This document shows, one piece after another, positions 32,885-45,300 of a stretch of 64,000 nucleotides of DNA. Source of the DNA: Ilex aquifolium (lineage: Eukaryota; Streptophyta; Magnoliopsida; Aquifoliales; Aquifoliaceae); contig OX637391.1 of assembly GCA_951799425.1 (NCBI GenBank), positions 52,861,069 to 52,925,068 on the forward strand. The letters run 5' to 3'. Position 1 is the first letter of the stretch. Every line of letters begins with the position of its first letter. The position numbers were made by a program, and so were the translations under genes. Below the pieces are notes generated by a model, which was not told where the DNA came from, ran no database searches, and saw nothing but the letters and a program-made list of their open reading frames with translations.

Positions 32885-33654
32885 GAGTTTTTTATTTTTT
32901 TAATAATAATTTAGTTTTTAATTTAAAATCTAATTATTTTTTATTCAAGTTTTGCTAATATATTTTTTTAATTAATAATATAATTTTATATCATAAATAT
33001 TTATAGTAATAAAATTAATTTATTCATTAATATTTTTATGTTATTTTTATTTGTTTTATATATTCTTTATCGAAACTATGGTATTAGATGATTGATTTTA
33101 TTATAAATAAATTCATTGTTATCTTTTTTTTTTTGGATTATTTTACTATCTTTGAATTTTACTTATTTACCTATGCAACTTTCACATAAAATTTTGTTAT
33201 ATTTTATTTGTTACGAATAAGAACTTTATCAATATATTTTTTTAATGATAATGAATGGTTTAATTGGTGTTTTGTGTTCAAATGAGAAAGAAAAAAAAAA
33301 GTTTAAGAGAAGTAGAGAATCTGTTTGATTTGATTTTTTTTTCTTTAACTAAAGAGAGATGCTTATTATACTTCTTTTCGATTGGAGAAAGAGATGAATT
33401 TTGTATGCATTTTTTTTTTCTAATCATTTTTTGTCTTTTAATAAATGTGATTGTGTGAGGTGTTTTGGACTTTTGGGCCCAAATTTTTATTTCTTTTGTT
33501 GGTTTACTCTTTCAAAAAGTATTTTGTTATGCTATATTGCAGTAAATTTTATTTTTTAACTTATATTACATTATTGATTTTTAAATTTGAGACTTTTTTC
33601 ATATGAAGGCCCTAAAGTTCACGTTTTTATTTTTATAGTATAGCGCCGGCCCTG
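32885..33654 (-). repeat. dispersed ~780-bp repeat, right copy (inverted)
   Basis: On the minus strand it begins CAGGGCCGGCGCTATACTAT and follows the copy at 26534-27320 throughout, including ATAAAATATAACAAAATTT and a CATCTCTCT segment. An open frame at 33264-33458 is within it and is not a gene. Confidence 0.7.
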
Positions 33655-33850
33655 TCCAGATGAGGAATAGTTTATCAGTAGGCCCTCAAGCCACTCACTC
33701 GTGCATCATTAAATGGATCAAGAATTCTTTTTTACACTTTAACTTAATTCTTTTTCATGGTAATTACTTAACATAAATTTAAATAGGATCCATTATTTAT
33801 AAATGGGTCACTCATCCATACCCGATAAATTATTTGTCAGGCTGTCATTA

Positions 33851-34215
33851 ATGGTGTGTTTGGTTGAGTGGATGAAAAAATAGAAAGATGAAAAGTGAGA
33901 ACGATATATTTTCTATCTTTTAAGGGAAGAATCTTTCATTCTCTCATCTGTGTTTGGCAGGAAGAATGAAAAGTATTAAAGAATATATAGGTAAATAACA
34001 TACATTTCAATACACATAATTAACTTTGCATCTACTTTTACTCTTAATTTTGGACGAATTAATTTTGGTGAGTTGAAAGGAAAACTAATTTATCTACTTT
34101 TCTATCTTTCTTATTTTTCATCATTTACCAAACATGATATTTTATTTATCTCTTCAACTTTTCATCCTTCCAACTTTCTATCATTTTATTTTTTATCGTA
34201 CCAAACAAAATATAA
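33851..34215. repeat. probable MITE, hAT-like ends
   Basis: TGTGTTTGGTTGAGTGGATG at the left and the complement of TTTTGTTTGGTACGATAAAA at the right flank AT-rich DNA with inverted pieces such as GATGAAAAGT. The GTTTGGT ends are common in plant hAT-type MITEs. The target duplication was not determined. Confidence 0.5.
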
Positions 34216-36042
34216 GTGAAATTAAATAAAAGTGGAACGGAGAGAATATCAATCCTTATAACTTGCACTCTCCAAGAATTTTTGGCATTTCATTTATACA
34301 ATCTCCCTTATAACAACTCCAAACATATTATCCCATGCGGCATGGGTTACTTTCTTTAAATACAAGTGAGTGTTTAAAGTGTTTATAGTGGTTAAAATAT
34401 TTATCATAGTTAAAATTGAAAGGAATTACATAATAAACGCAACAGAATTTTAAAAAAAATAATAATTTAATTCTTCATATCAAAATCTATTCATATTTAA
34501 TACAAACTGAGAAACCTTACGTTTATAGAGAATATTAAGGGTTACTTCTTGAAGCGTGCTTTTAACAATCTTCAAGTTTTCTCAAATAACTTTGGACCTT
34601 TAAATCTAAATTTGATTTTTACTTCAAGCCTTGCAATTGTTTGGCTTCTATCGGTATCCACACGAATTGACAAACTTGAAGGATCTACCTCAATCTTTGA
34701 TAAACTAGTAGAGAGAGAAAGAATGGAGGTGGTTCTTCTTGTGCTAATAAGATAGTTGTTATATCATATATCCACCTTCTACGTAAATGTATTTATAGAG
34801 TTTTAAAGATTCTAATCCTAGTTTGAGTCAATTTGTAATTATCTCATAATTACATATAACTCATTTATTAACCATTAATTATAATAAAGTTCTTAATTAA
34901 CTATTAATTAGGTTTTTACCCCAATTAATTCTTAATGGGTTTTCTCTCTTTTATACTTCAGTTTCCAATTAATTCTATTGAGTGTGATCATATAGGTTCA
35001 AGTATACCCGGTTGTAAGCATTCAATACTAACTATGAAGAGAATCTCAAATCAGAACTCTTTCTAATTTAGCTTGAATTAGAACTTTTCTAATTCTCCCT
35101 TTATGAAGAACAATTAATATATTTATATTAATTTTATTCTTCGGGCTTTTAATAATTGATCATAAGTGACATCTAGCAACATATTATGATCAACCTTCGA
35201 ATAGCACGAAGTAGGTACCTTTTTTATAATTGTCATTCTGCCTTGGTCAAGGACTCCTTGAGTCATTTCCTAAAAGATCACATAGAACATTCTTCCTTTA
35301 TTTACTAAGGGTGATAGATTTCATGTTGTACGCTCATAAATCTCCATACATGTCTAATCATGTCCAACAATAAATATCCAAATTACGTTGTTAGTATATA
35401 AATATGTTGTATAGTTAAAGTATAGAAGTTCATGCACAAGACAACCATGGTATCTCAAATCTAAGGATCAATTGCATAACTATAACTTTAAGATTTAAAT
35501 TTGATAGGTTTGTAAAATTCCATATAAAAAATCCTAAATTAGTCGATGGTCACATTCAGTGTATTTGTTCGCTAACAAACACTCATACACTTGTTTCAGT
35601 ATCCCTACACTAGTAACTTAGACGAGTCACATTATATCAAATATGAGTAAACATAGTGTCTACTAGTCTATCAGGATTACATATTGCCCACATAGTAATC
35701 CTGTGACTAGAAACATTTAAAAGCTAAGTACTAAGAAGTATAAGTCTCTTCTTCTTAATTCTTTGAAAAACTATCTTCTAACTTATATTCTATAGACTAT
35801 ATAATATATATTAAAATGAAATAATACAGAAACATGATAAATAAACTTACTCTTTTATTTAATTAAGTAATGAATATTGCTAGTACAACCCTAAAAGATC
35901 ATCTATATGATTGGTTTTAGAACATACTAATAACAAAAATATATGGTAAAATTGTTATACGAATAGTCATCGAATGTAAACAATAATATTTTAAGCAAGA
36001 AAGATTTTTTGGGGATGAATTTCTTACTATTGGATCAAAGTA
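34216..36042. other. non-coding; possibly an old LTR-element remnant
   Basis: No recognisable protein frame. The text around 35200-35700 (TTGGTCAAGGACTCCTTGAGTC, later ATAGTGTCTACTAGTC) reads like the interior or LTR of a degraded retrotransposon, but no paired terminal repeats or target duplication were found. TCTACTTTGATCC on the minus strand at 36044 could be another Helitron 5' end running leftward; its 3' end was not found. Confidence 0.3.
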
Positions 36043-36112
36043 GATAGAAATTGAAATAATTTTAATTGTTGTTGTGGTTTTATAAATTAAGAATTCAACT
36101 TTTTAAGATAGA

Positions 36113-37305
36113 CTAGTAATAATTTTGTGTCTGAAGACACTTTGCAATACTAAAAATCGAACATTGTACAACTTTTAAAATTTATTTTTGCTTTTTTTCT
36201 CTTTAATCACGCAATTTTAAATTAAATAAAAAAAAATTGAGATGAATTTTGTACATGACTACAATAAAAAAGTTTTTTGCGACGATTTTTTTCGTCGCTA
36301 ATAGTACAAAAATCATCACCATTTACTGTTTGAGATATTTTTTTTCATCATGAGTTCGTCGTGATAGCCTAATCGAGGAAAGTAGTTAGCGACGAACAAT
36401 TATTTTTGTCGTAGAAAAAAAATTTTGCGACAAAAAAAACGTTGTACAAAATAAAAAATTACGTTGTTGAAAATATATTCTATCGTCATTGAAAAATTAA
36501 TTAATAATAATTTAATTGAATCAGTGAGAGGGAGTGGAGAGAGAGGGGGGATAGAGAGAAAGAGAGAGAGCATTGAATTGGGTGTTGCCAGACAGGGGTG
36601 GCGGTGTTTTATGGCGATCTCAACTGGGAGTTGGGCAATGCTCAAAGCTGGACTGGACGTTCGCTACTCAGGGCGGTGTTGGCAGACGGGGGTTGCTGGT
36701 TGCTACGCTGGTGGCGTGGGGTTGGAGGGGGGGGGGAAGAGAAAATATTGAGCAAGAGAGAGAGGAGACAGAGAGGGAAAAAAGGGTGGTGGAGTTGCAG
36801 ACGACGTTGATTTAAGTGGGGAGGGTTTTTTTTTTTTTTTTTTACGAAGGCCTAAAACACAGTCGTTTTGGTTTTAAAAAAAATTATATTCTGTAAAAAC
36901 CTCGTAATAAATTTTTTTAAACAATTTATAGCGACGAAACTAGAAAAACATCGCAATTTTATATTTTTATTTTATTTTAACTTTAAATTTAGTTGTAATT
37001 TATATTCTGTGACGACAATGAACACGTCGCTAATTAATAATTTTATTTTAATTTCTAATTATTTATTTTTGTGACAAAAAAATTTTGTCATAAAAATATT
37101 GTCATTTTCTGCCATTTCCTATGCCAAAAAAAGGATGGAATTGCCCTTTCACGACACACTTAAAAAAAAATGTCGTGAAAACAATTACTACAATAGGTAT
37201 GTGCAATAAAACTATAAAATTGTCGTATATAGTATATTTTTTGCGACGAACTAAAAAAGTCGCAAAAAATAATTTTTGTTGTAATGGCAATTGGATCAAA
37301 GTAGA
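36113..37305 (-). mobile_element. Helitron (minus strand) containing CACTA-like DNA
   Basis: On the minus strand the 5' end TCTACTTTGATCCAAT follows an A. The 3' end has a perfect hairpin GTGTCTTCAGACAC (36127-36140), a 10-base spacer, CTAG and then T. The 5' tip matches that of the Helitron in RPL35 intron 3, and the last ~110 bases match its 3' part. Between them lies sequence with CACTA-type features (next entry). No Rep/helicase gene was found. Confidence 0.65.
36257..37286. mobile_element. CACTA-like non-autonomous element with GC-rich core
   Basis: Ends GACTACAATAAAAAAGTTTT and, inverted, CATTACAACAAAAATTATTT are each one or two bases from CACTACAA. Many subterminal GCGACGA / TCGTCGC motifs occur in both orientations, as in En/Spm-type elements. 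The core (about 36525-36815) is GA- and GC-rich, unlike the surroundings, and could be captured host DNA. Its overlapping short frames show no known domain. A 3-bp target duplication is not evident. Confidence 0.55.
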
Positions 37306-37790
37306 TGAAAATTAGATTAATTTTGAGTTGTTCTGCTTTTATAAGTTAAAAATTTAAGCTCTTATCTATAATATTAGATAGATTTAAAGAGAGTTTTTAA
37401 TATTTTAATTAAGCTGGACGAAAAAAAATCAATCGAAATTTAAAATAAAATGTTACTTGAGTTAAGGTCTCAAGTTTTCAGTACTCGATTTGATTTTGAA
37501 TTTTAATCAAAAAATTGAATTAGAATTTCAGCCCAAGTTGTATAATTTGAGTTTAATCTAAGTTCAAAAATTTATGCATAAGCAATATTCGAGTTGAAGA
37601 ATTTCATACCTACTTCATTTCCAAGTGTTTCTTCAATGTTTTCGATGCAGAGATGTTTTGTCTTCAAGTATGAGATTTTGACGTATTACGTAGGATACAG
37701 AATTTGTGCAGCTAGCACAACTTTATCCTTATTCCTCTTCCGGTCCTTTTTTCTCTCTGAGAGAATTAGCTGATAGTAAGAATGGAAATA

Positions 37791-39715
37791 AGAGGGAGGC
37801 TTGGGTCTACGAAAGTTTGAAGAAGTTCAATCTGCTTTTAGAATGAAACAAGTCTGGAATTTGATGCAGGGTACTTCGTTGTGGGCTAAAGTGTTTGAGT
37901 CAAAATTTTTGAAGGGGAGGAAGTTGCTTAGGTGTTTGGGGAAGTCGCATTCTGCTGTTTTTGAGTTGATACGTCCTTACTTTGAAAAGGTGATTGTAGG
38001 GTCTAAATTGTTAGTCGGGAATGGGGAAGCTACTGACTTCTTTTGTGATAATTGGATTGGCAGTGGGGCTTTATTATCTAGAATGGAAATTATGCCTTCT
38101 TTTTTTCCCAAAATTGCTGATTTATTACGTGAGAATCGATGGTGTTTAAATGATGTGGAGGAGTCGTTGTTGATGATGAATCTAAGAGATGATGTGATAA
38201 ATTCAGGCCTTTGTTTGTCTGAGGCTGTCGATAGAATTGTTTGGCAGTATACTTTAATTGGGGAATTTTCTGTGAAGTCTGCTTGGAATTTCAATAGGAG
38301 GCAGGGTTTGGTTGAAGAGATTTCTTCACTTATTTGGAAAATTAGAACTGCACCTAGCGCCCAGTTGATTGGATGGAAAATTGAAAAGAAGGCTCTGCCT
38401 TTGGATTCCAATGTTCGCAGAATTGGGGTTGTTGTGGTGAGTAGATGTTGTTTGTGTTTTAATGATGTGGAGACTGAAGATCATTTGTTTGTGGATTGCC
38501 AGTATGCAAGAGTCGTATGGTCTAAGTTAGCTGCTGTGGGTGGGTTTCAAATTGTCCATGGGGAGGGTCCTTTGGTGAGGTTTCGAAGGTTGTGCAGAGT
38601 TTTTAAAAAGAAGTCTTTGAGTCATGGTTTGATTCGAAGTCTTGCTTTAATTGTTTATTGGCAGCTGTGGAAGGAAAGATGCAGGAGAGTTGCTGGGGAG
38701 GGACAATTGATTTCTTACTCTATTTTTATGAGAATTTGTAGTATTCTTAGATACCAAACAAGAAACATTAAGCCTAAAGCTTTGGATGGTCCGAACGGTT
38801 CTGCTTTTTTAAGGTTTTTACAAGTTGATTTCTCATGTAATGTTCAGTTGAAATGCATCTGGGTGAAGTGGTTATGTCCTACTGCTGGTATGTTGAAACT
38901 CAACACTGATGGAGCTTCTAGAAATAATCCAGGAGTTGCAGGAGGAGGAGCTGTTGTGAGAAATGAGTGGGGGAAAATTGTTTTGGCAGCGTCCTTTTAT
39001 TATGGGGAGTGTTCAAACATGATTGCTGAATTTAGAGCCTTGGCTGATGGTTTAAAGCTGGTTTTGGATTATGGGTTGTCTTTCTATAGCTTGGAGATTG
39101 AATGTGATTCCTTGGTTTTGGTAAACTCTGTTCTGGGTGTTTTTGCTTGTCCATGGTTTTGCCTGGGCTATTTGAGGCTTATTAAAGATTGTTTGGGACG
39201 TTTGGAGTTTCGCCTGGTGCATATTTTTCGGGAAGTAAATGGAGTAGCTGATAGACTTGCTGGACATGCTGTTAAGGACATAAATTCTGTGGACTTTTCA
39301 GTAGGTTTGCAGCTGCCTTGTGAGGTTTCTTTGGCTCTTCGGTCTGATCAGCAGGGATTACCTGTATTGCGAAAAAAAAAGAGAGTTGTTTTTGATGATA
39401 AGGGCTAAGACAAGTATAGTTTTTGCATTTAAAGTATATGTTTTGATTGGTTTGAAAGTTGTAGAAGGGCGGAGCTGCTATCTTGAAGGTTTTTGTTTTG
39501 TGAGGGAAATACTTTACCTTGCTGGTTTTTAGCAAAAGTGTTGCTGCTGAAGTTTTTTGGAGGTTGCTGCTGGAGCAAATTTGGTTGGAGTTTTCTGGAC
39601 TTTTGTTTTGTTTCTTGTTATGGAAAGGCGTGTGTGCCTTATCTTTTGCTTCTTGTAAATGGTTTGGCACTTTGTGATTAAAATAAAATCTGAAACATTT
39701 AAAAAAAAAAAAAAA
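37791..39715 (+). mobile_element. 5'-truncated L1-type LINE with 19-bp target duplication
   Basis: The insertion begins inside the reverse-transcriptase frame and ends with a 3' tail of 15 A. The 19 bases GATAGTAAGAATGGAAATA occur exactly at both sides (37772-37790 and 39716-39734), as left by target-primed reverse transcription. The exact duplication and uninterrupted frame suggest a young insertion. A 300-bp 3' untranslated part precedes the tail. Confidence 0.95.
37792..39408 (+). pseudogene. LINE ORF2 C-terminal part: RT end, zf-RVT, RNase H
   Basis: The frame enters at EGGLGLRKFEEVQSAFRMKQ, the end of the plant LINE reverse-transcriptase domain. A zinc-binding RVT segment follows, with CCLCFNDVETEDHLFVDC. 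An RNase H domain of the RVT_3 type comes last: Asp in LNTDGASRNNPG, Glu in AEFRAL, Asp in IECDSL, and a final HIFREVNGVADRLA. Endonuclease and the reverse-transcriptase active site are absent because of 5' truncation, so it cannot move by itself. The remaining 539 codons hold no stop or frameshift. The terminal Lys-rich tail ends at a TAA. Confidence 0.92.
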
Positions 39716-39734
39716 GATAGTAAGAATGGAAATA

Positions 39735-42336
39735 GGAATGGTCAATAGACTAGGGTTGGATCATTATATATATGTTTGGTTAACTAACTTAACTATAGTT
39801 AATTTAGGGTTTTAAAATATATTCACAAAAATACTATATTTAATACGTGTAGAATATTAAAGGGTATTTTGTAAAACAATCTCCTCCGTTAACATGGTAA
39901 GCAGATCAGGGATGCCAGTGAATTTTTAGGTAATATAGTGGGTGTCACTGAAGATGGGCATAACTGCAGGGGTGTGGATGAAGTTTTTCCAAAAAATTAA
40001 AGTTTTATAGGGATAATTTCAACCACACCCCTTTTAGTTTATTATATCTTTAAGGACACTCCCTCTATTATCAAAAAATAGCATTGACACCCCTTCTAAT
40101 TTATATTTAGACATCATTAACACCCCTGCCATTAAACCACAATTTCTAACAAAAACAAAATGAAAAAATTTCATCCACACCCCCTTGTAATTAGGTCTAA
40201 ATTCAATGACACCCTCTTCCAATACTGAAACTTCACTGTCACCCTCTGTCATTGTTTGTCGGGTTACGACATTAACGGTAATTGTTAATTTACAGAAATA
40301 CTCTTAAATATTTTATAGTGTAAATTTTGTCCACACCCTTTGTAAATAGACATAACTTCAACGACAACCCCTATAAATAGACCTATTTTTAACAATACAC
40401 CCTCCCAATTCTGAAATTTCAATGCATTCTATTATATTAACATTTAGGTTCATCAATTTAATATTTAATTTTATCAAATTAATGTCATTTATTTAATTTA
40501 AACTACATTAACATTACATCTCATCAAATCAACACAAATTGATATTTAATTTTATCAAATTAGCATTTAGTTATATTAATTTTATATTTTATTTCATCAA
40601 ATTAATATTATTTCTTTAATTTAACATTAAATTATTATTTAATTTCATCAAATCAACACCAAATTGACATTTAATTTTATTAAATTAAAATTTAATATAT
40701 TAAGTAGAGTATTAAATTCCATTAATTTAACATTTATCCAATTAATGTCAGTTATTTAATTTAACACCAAGTGAACATTCAATTTCATTAAAATAACATT
40801 TAAATTTATTTAATTAATATTAAATTTTATCAAATCAACACTGAATATTAATATCAAATTAAAACCAAATTAATATTTAAATTTATCAAATTAAGACTAA
40901 ATTTATTTAATTATTATAAATTTTATCAAATAATATTTAAATTTTATATATGAAGGGTGATGTGTGAAGAGTGGTCAGATGACGTTATGGAGGACAGACG
41001 ATGACAGAGGAGTTAGAAATGGATGAGATTTTGATATAGACATTAATCTCTGTCTCTGTCTCCACTAACAGTTGAAGAAGACATCAACCCTACAATAATA
41101 CATCATAACATATTGACATAACGAAATGGAAGAAAAAAATTAAAAAAATGTGCCTGAACAAATTTAAAAAAAAATTTGCATGAAAAAAAAATTAAAAATA
41201 TTTGCATGAGAAAAATAAAAAAAAATACATGAAAAATTTTAAAAAAAATTTGCATGAAAAAAATTAAAATATTTGCATGAAAAAAATAAAAAATAAACTG
41301 CATGAAAAAAATTGCATGAAAAAATTAAAAATATCTGCATGAAAAAAAATTGCATGAATTTTTTTTTAAAAAATTTGTATGAAAAACATTTACAAATATG
41401 CAAGAAATTTTTTTTTTTTGTTTTTACCAACTTATATAATAATCGATCACTGTAGAGAACGAGTTGAAAAATAATAGCTGGTTTCAATCTCCTATGTCTT
41501 CCAGCAACACCAAATCGTTTTTGACTTTCAGCAACAATAAAGGGTATGATATATATAGTAGGAAAATGATTGAGAACATTTTAGTATATTTACATAAGGA
41601 ATGATATTTTTGACATTTTCAAAAAATTTATAGTCAAATTGTTACATTTTGTACTGATGGGGTTAAAAATTACCATTAAAAGAGTGTCTTTTGATTTGAA
41701 AGTATAAACCAGAAGGGGGTGCAGTAAAGTTTCAGAATCGGGAAGGGGTGTCATTGAATTTAGATCTAACTAGAGGGGGTATAGATGAAATTTTTCCAGA
41801 AAAATTCGTCAAAATACAAAAAATGTCTCTACATAAACACCAAATAATTTTCCTACATAAAATTTAATTAAAATTCTAGCTGATTAAATTTTAAATTTTT
41901 TACGTGATAAAATTCGAGCCGATTTGAGTTCTACATGAATTATTAGTGTCAATTAAAATTCGCTTCAAGTCAATTAAAATTTATATTTTTTTACTTATTA
42001 AAATTTGTGTTAATTAAAATTTATTTTTTACGTATTAAAATTTATATTTTTTTTATATATCAAAATTTGGCCGGAATAAAATTTAATACGAATTAATTAA
42101 AATTTGATTCGAACTTAATCAGCTCAAATTTTAATGTATAAAAAAATATAATTTTTAATCTACTCGAATTTTAATACTTAAAATAATTAACTCCGTTGAA
42201 CTCTCGCCAGTTTAACGGTCCAAGTGAACCCTCGACGCGCAATTTTCGATCCGACGTTCCCCTAACGGCTTTGTCCGTTAACTACCCGCCAAAATCGTCT
42301 GAACGATCACTGCTCACCGATAGCAACACTCTCCCC
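39735..42336. repeat. repeat-rich AT region upstream of the pectate-lyase gene
   Basis: A motif of about 70-100 bp (read GGGGTGTCATTGAATTTAGA then GGGGGTGTGGATGAAATTTTTCC) occurs forward at 39930-40000 and 41700-41815 and inverted at about 40010-40130, 40150-40250 and 40320-40430. Between them are degenerate units: ATTTAATTTCATCAAATTAA (40440-40930) and TTGCATGAAAAAAATTAAAA (41120-41400). The set may be a non-autonomous DNA element about 1.9 kb long. No gene was found. The pectate-lyase promoter must lie in the last few hundred bases. Confidence 0.55.
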
Positions 42337-45300
42337 ATGGGAACGTTACCGTACGCCGACGTCGATTCCAGCCTCAGAGCCATCGCCGGTGGAGCCGAGG
42401 GTTTCGGTCGCTTCTCCGTCGGCGGCCTCCATGGACCGCTCTATTACGTCACCACTCTGGCCGGTTCTCTTCTTCTCGTCCTCTTATTATGTTTCTTTTA
42501 TATATTTGATTGTTGTTGTTCACTTAGATTTCTATACACATTTATTCTAATTAGCTTAGGGTTTAGAAGTTAATTCTGTATTTGAATGCCAATTTTTCAT
42601 TAAGATATTCGCTATGATAGCATTGGATTCTAATATTTGAACCGATATATGATCAAAAAAGTCGATATTCAGCTTGGTCCGTCAATGTTTGATGGAAGGG
42701 GAAGACTAGATATAGATTAAACCTTTGTTATGATTTGTAAGTGGCTATCCTCATGTCTGTACACATAATTTTGTGGTAATTTGTGTGTATAATTTACCCC
42801 GGTATTAAGCAACGTGTCACGAATCACACATCGGTTGGGTAGGCCCATGACAAACGGTCCCAAATGCTTACATAAGGATAGTCTCTGATAAGTAAAGGTT
42901 TTATGTTGAACACAAGATTGATTTAACATTCATTGGTTAAGAGTAGGTGCATTCCAAATATGGGTGCAATTCGCTTTTGGGAAAGAGGTATCAGCATTCT
43001 TTTGTTTTAACAGTGATGTTATTTTGGAGGATGTTATGTCCACCTATACCATTTCAGCAATCAGCATCCATAATGCTTGCAAACTATGGTGGTGAAATTA
43101 AATTTAAGCAGAAAATACCTCTACAACAAACATGGTTGCTCAATTTGATTAGAACTGGACCTCCAACAAAGAAAGCAAGGGTTTGGAGTCATCTCGGGGT
43201 TATTTTTAGTAGCGACAGAGACTTGTATTCAAAGGAAAATTGACTAATTGGTCTCATGCGACCCATTTACATCCAAAGACGAGCACTTATTTGACTAATT
43301 GGCAACTACTATACAGCCTACAATCCTACATAACTAATGTTAACTGCCCGCTGATTTGGAAGTACATGACCCACAACCATTCACAATAGACTCATAACGG
43401 AGGATTACTTAGATTAGGCCACTAAAAAGTTATAGCAGAATTCACCATGTTAACCAGTATATTTCTTGTTATCCTCATTTAAGCTGATATATTTTTCCCT
43501 TGAACTGATTGCGAGATGTCAATGGGTTTGATGCGATGGGCTTTGAAGCAGGCATTAGATAATATATTAAAGATAAAGCGGCTATTGAGATTTCTGAACT
43601 ACGTTAAGCTTGTTGTACTTGTTTGTACCTTCAACATTTTTCTCAAAAAGTGCCGAAATTTGAACAAAACCTTTTTCCAACTGAGATGTTTTCATATATG
43701 GCAACTGAAATTTATTTTGTTAGCTGTAGTTCATAGCAAATGAAAATTTTCATCTGTTAACTCATGCATAAACTTGCTACGCGAATTTTCTACAACATAT
43801 CCATTGACTTGATGAAAAATTTGAATGGGAGTCTTATTTATTAATCTGGCACCGACATATTGATATATTTAACAAGTAATTTCAGGTTAGCTGGAAAAAA
43901 AAGATCGTTCCACCATGTATAAGCTAATTAGAGCATTCTCTTAACATAATTACCAGATTGACCTTTTTTTTGTGAATCAGGAGTCTATATGTCTCGCACA
44001 TGTGGTGTGGGTGACAATTGGGACCTCGCATCCTTGTAAAATAGTTTAGATTTAGGAAGGTCTTTAGACTTGTGTATCAAGTTATGATCTTTTGATACCA
44101 TGTTTTTGTTTTTAGATGATGGGCCAGGATCACTTCGTGATGGATGTCGTAGAAAAGAACCTCTCTGGATTGTTTTTGAAATTTCAGGCACCATTCATCT
44201 TTCGTCATACTTGAATGTGTCCTCTTATAAGACAATTGATGGCCGTGGCCAAAGGATAAAACTCACAGGCAAAGGCTTAAGGCTGAAGAATTGTGAACAT
44301 ATAATCATATGCAACCTGGAGTTTGAAGGCGGTAGAGGACACGATGTTGATGGTATTCAAATAAAACCAAATTCTAGGCACATATGGATAGACCGTTGCA
44401 GCCTCCGTGATTATGATGATGGATTAATAGACATAACAAGACAAAGCACAGATATTACTGTTTCTAGGTGGGTGCTTCTTATATATTCCACCAATATAAT
44501 TTAAAATCATGCTGGATCCTGATGAACTGTGTCACTTTTGGCTTGCAGATGTTATTTTGCACAACATGACAAGACGATGCTTATTGGAGCAGATCCCTCT
44601 CACATAGATGACAGATGTATTAGAGTGACCATTCACCACTGTTTTTTTGATGGGACGAGACAAAGACATCCTCGTATAAGATTTGGAAAAGTTCATCTGT
44701 ACAACAATTACACCAGAAACTGGGGCATATATGCTGTTTGTGCTAGTGTAGAATCTCAGGTAAATGTTGTTTTGGCTTCTAAACCTGTCAAAAATTTTGT
44801 AGGGCATACAGACACAATCCTCATTTTAGGATTCAGTCTTATTGTGTTACTGTTATATCTTTGTTTTTTATTTTGCTCTCAGATATACTCTCAATGCAAT
44901 ATTTTTGAAGCTGGGCAGAAGAAAAAGACTTTTGAATACTATACAGAAAAGGTATTTCATTTGCTTTCTGGTATGTAGTTCTATACATGTGTACCAATTA
45001 TATTAAGTTCATTTTTATGTTCATATAAAGTATTCTGTGATATTACTTATGTGGAAAGAGATGTAGATTTGTTTTATACTCTTCTCCGTTAAATTCTGTT
45101 CGAAGAGAGGGCGGCGCAACTGTATCTTATTTTGAATATTAGACCAATTGTAAAGGGCAGTGTATGCATCTATATAACAAGTATCATTTATGGTGCTAAT
45201 TAGAAGGGCGATAGTTGTTCATATTGATCATTCTTAAGTATCAAACATTCTGTCTCTGGATTGTCTGTCTTAGCTACAAATGAGCATACAAGTGGACATT

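Noticed and set aside
36464..36815. Overlapping frames in the GC-rich block
   Set aside because: No known domain; three frames are open because of composition, so coding is not supported.
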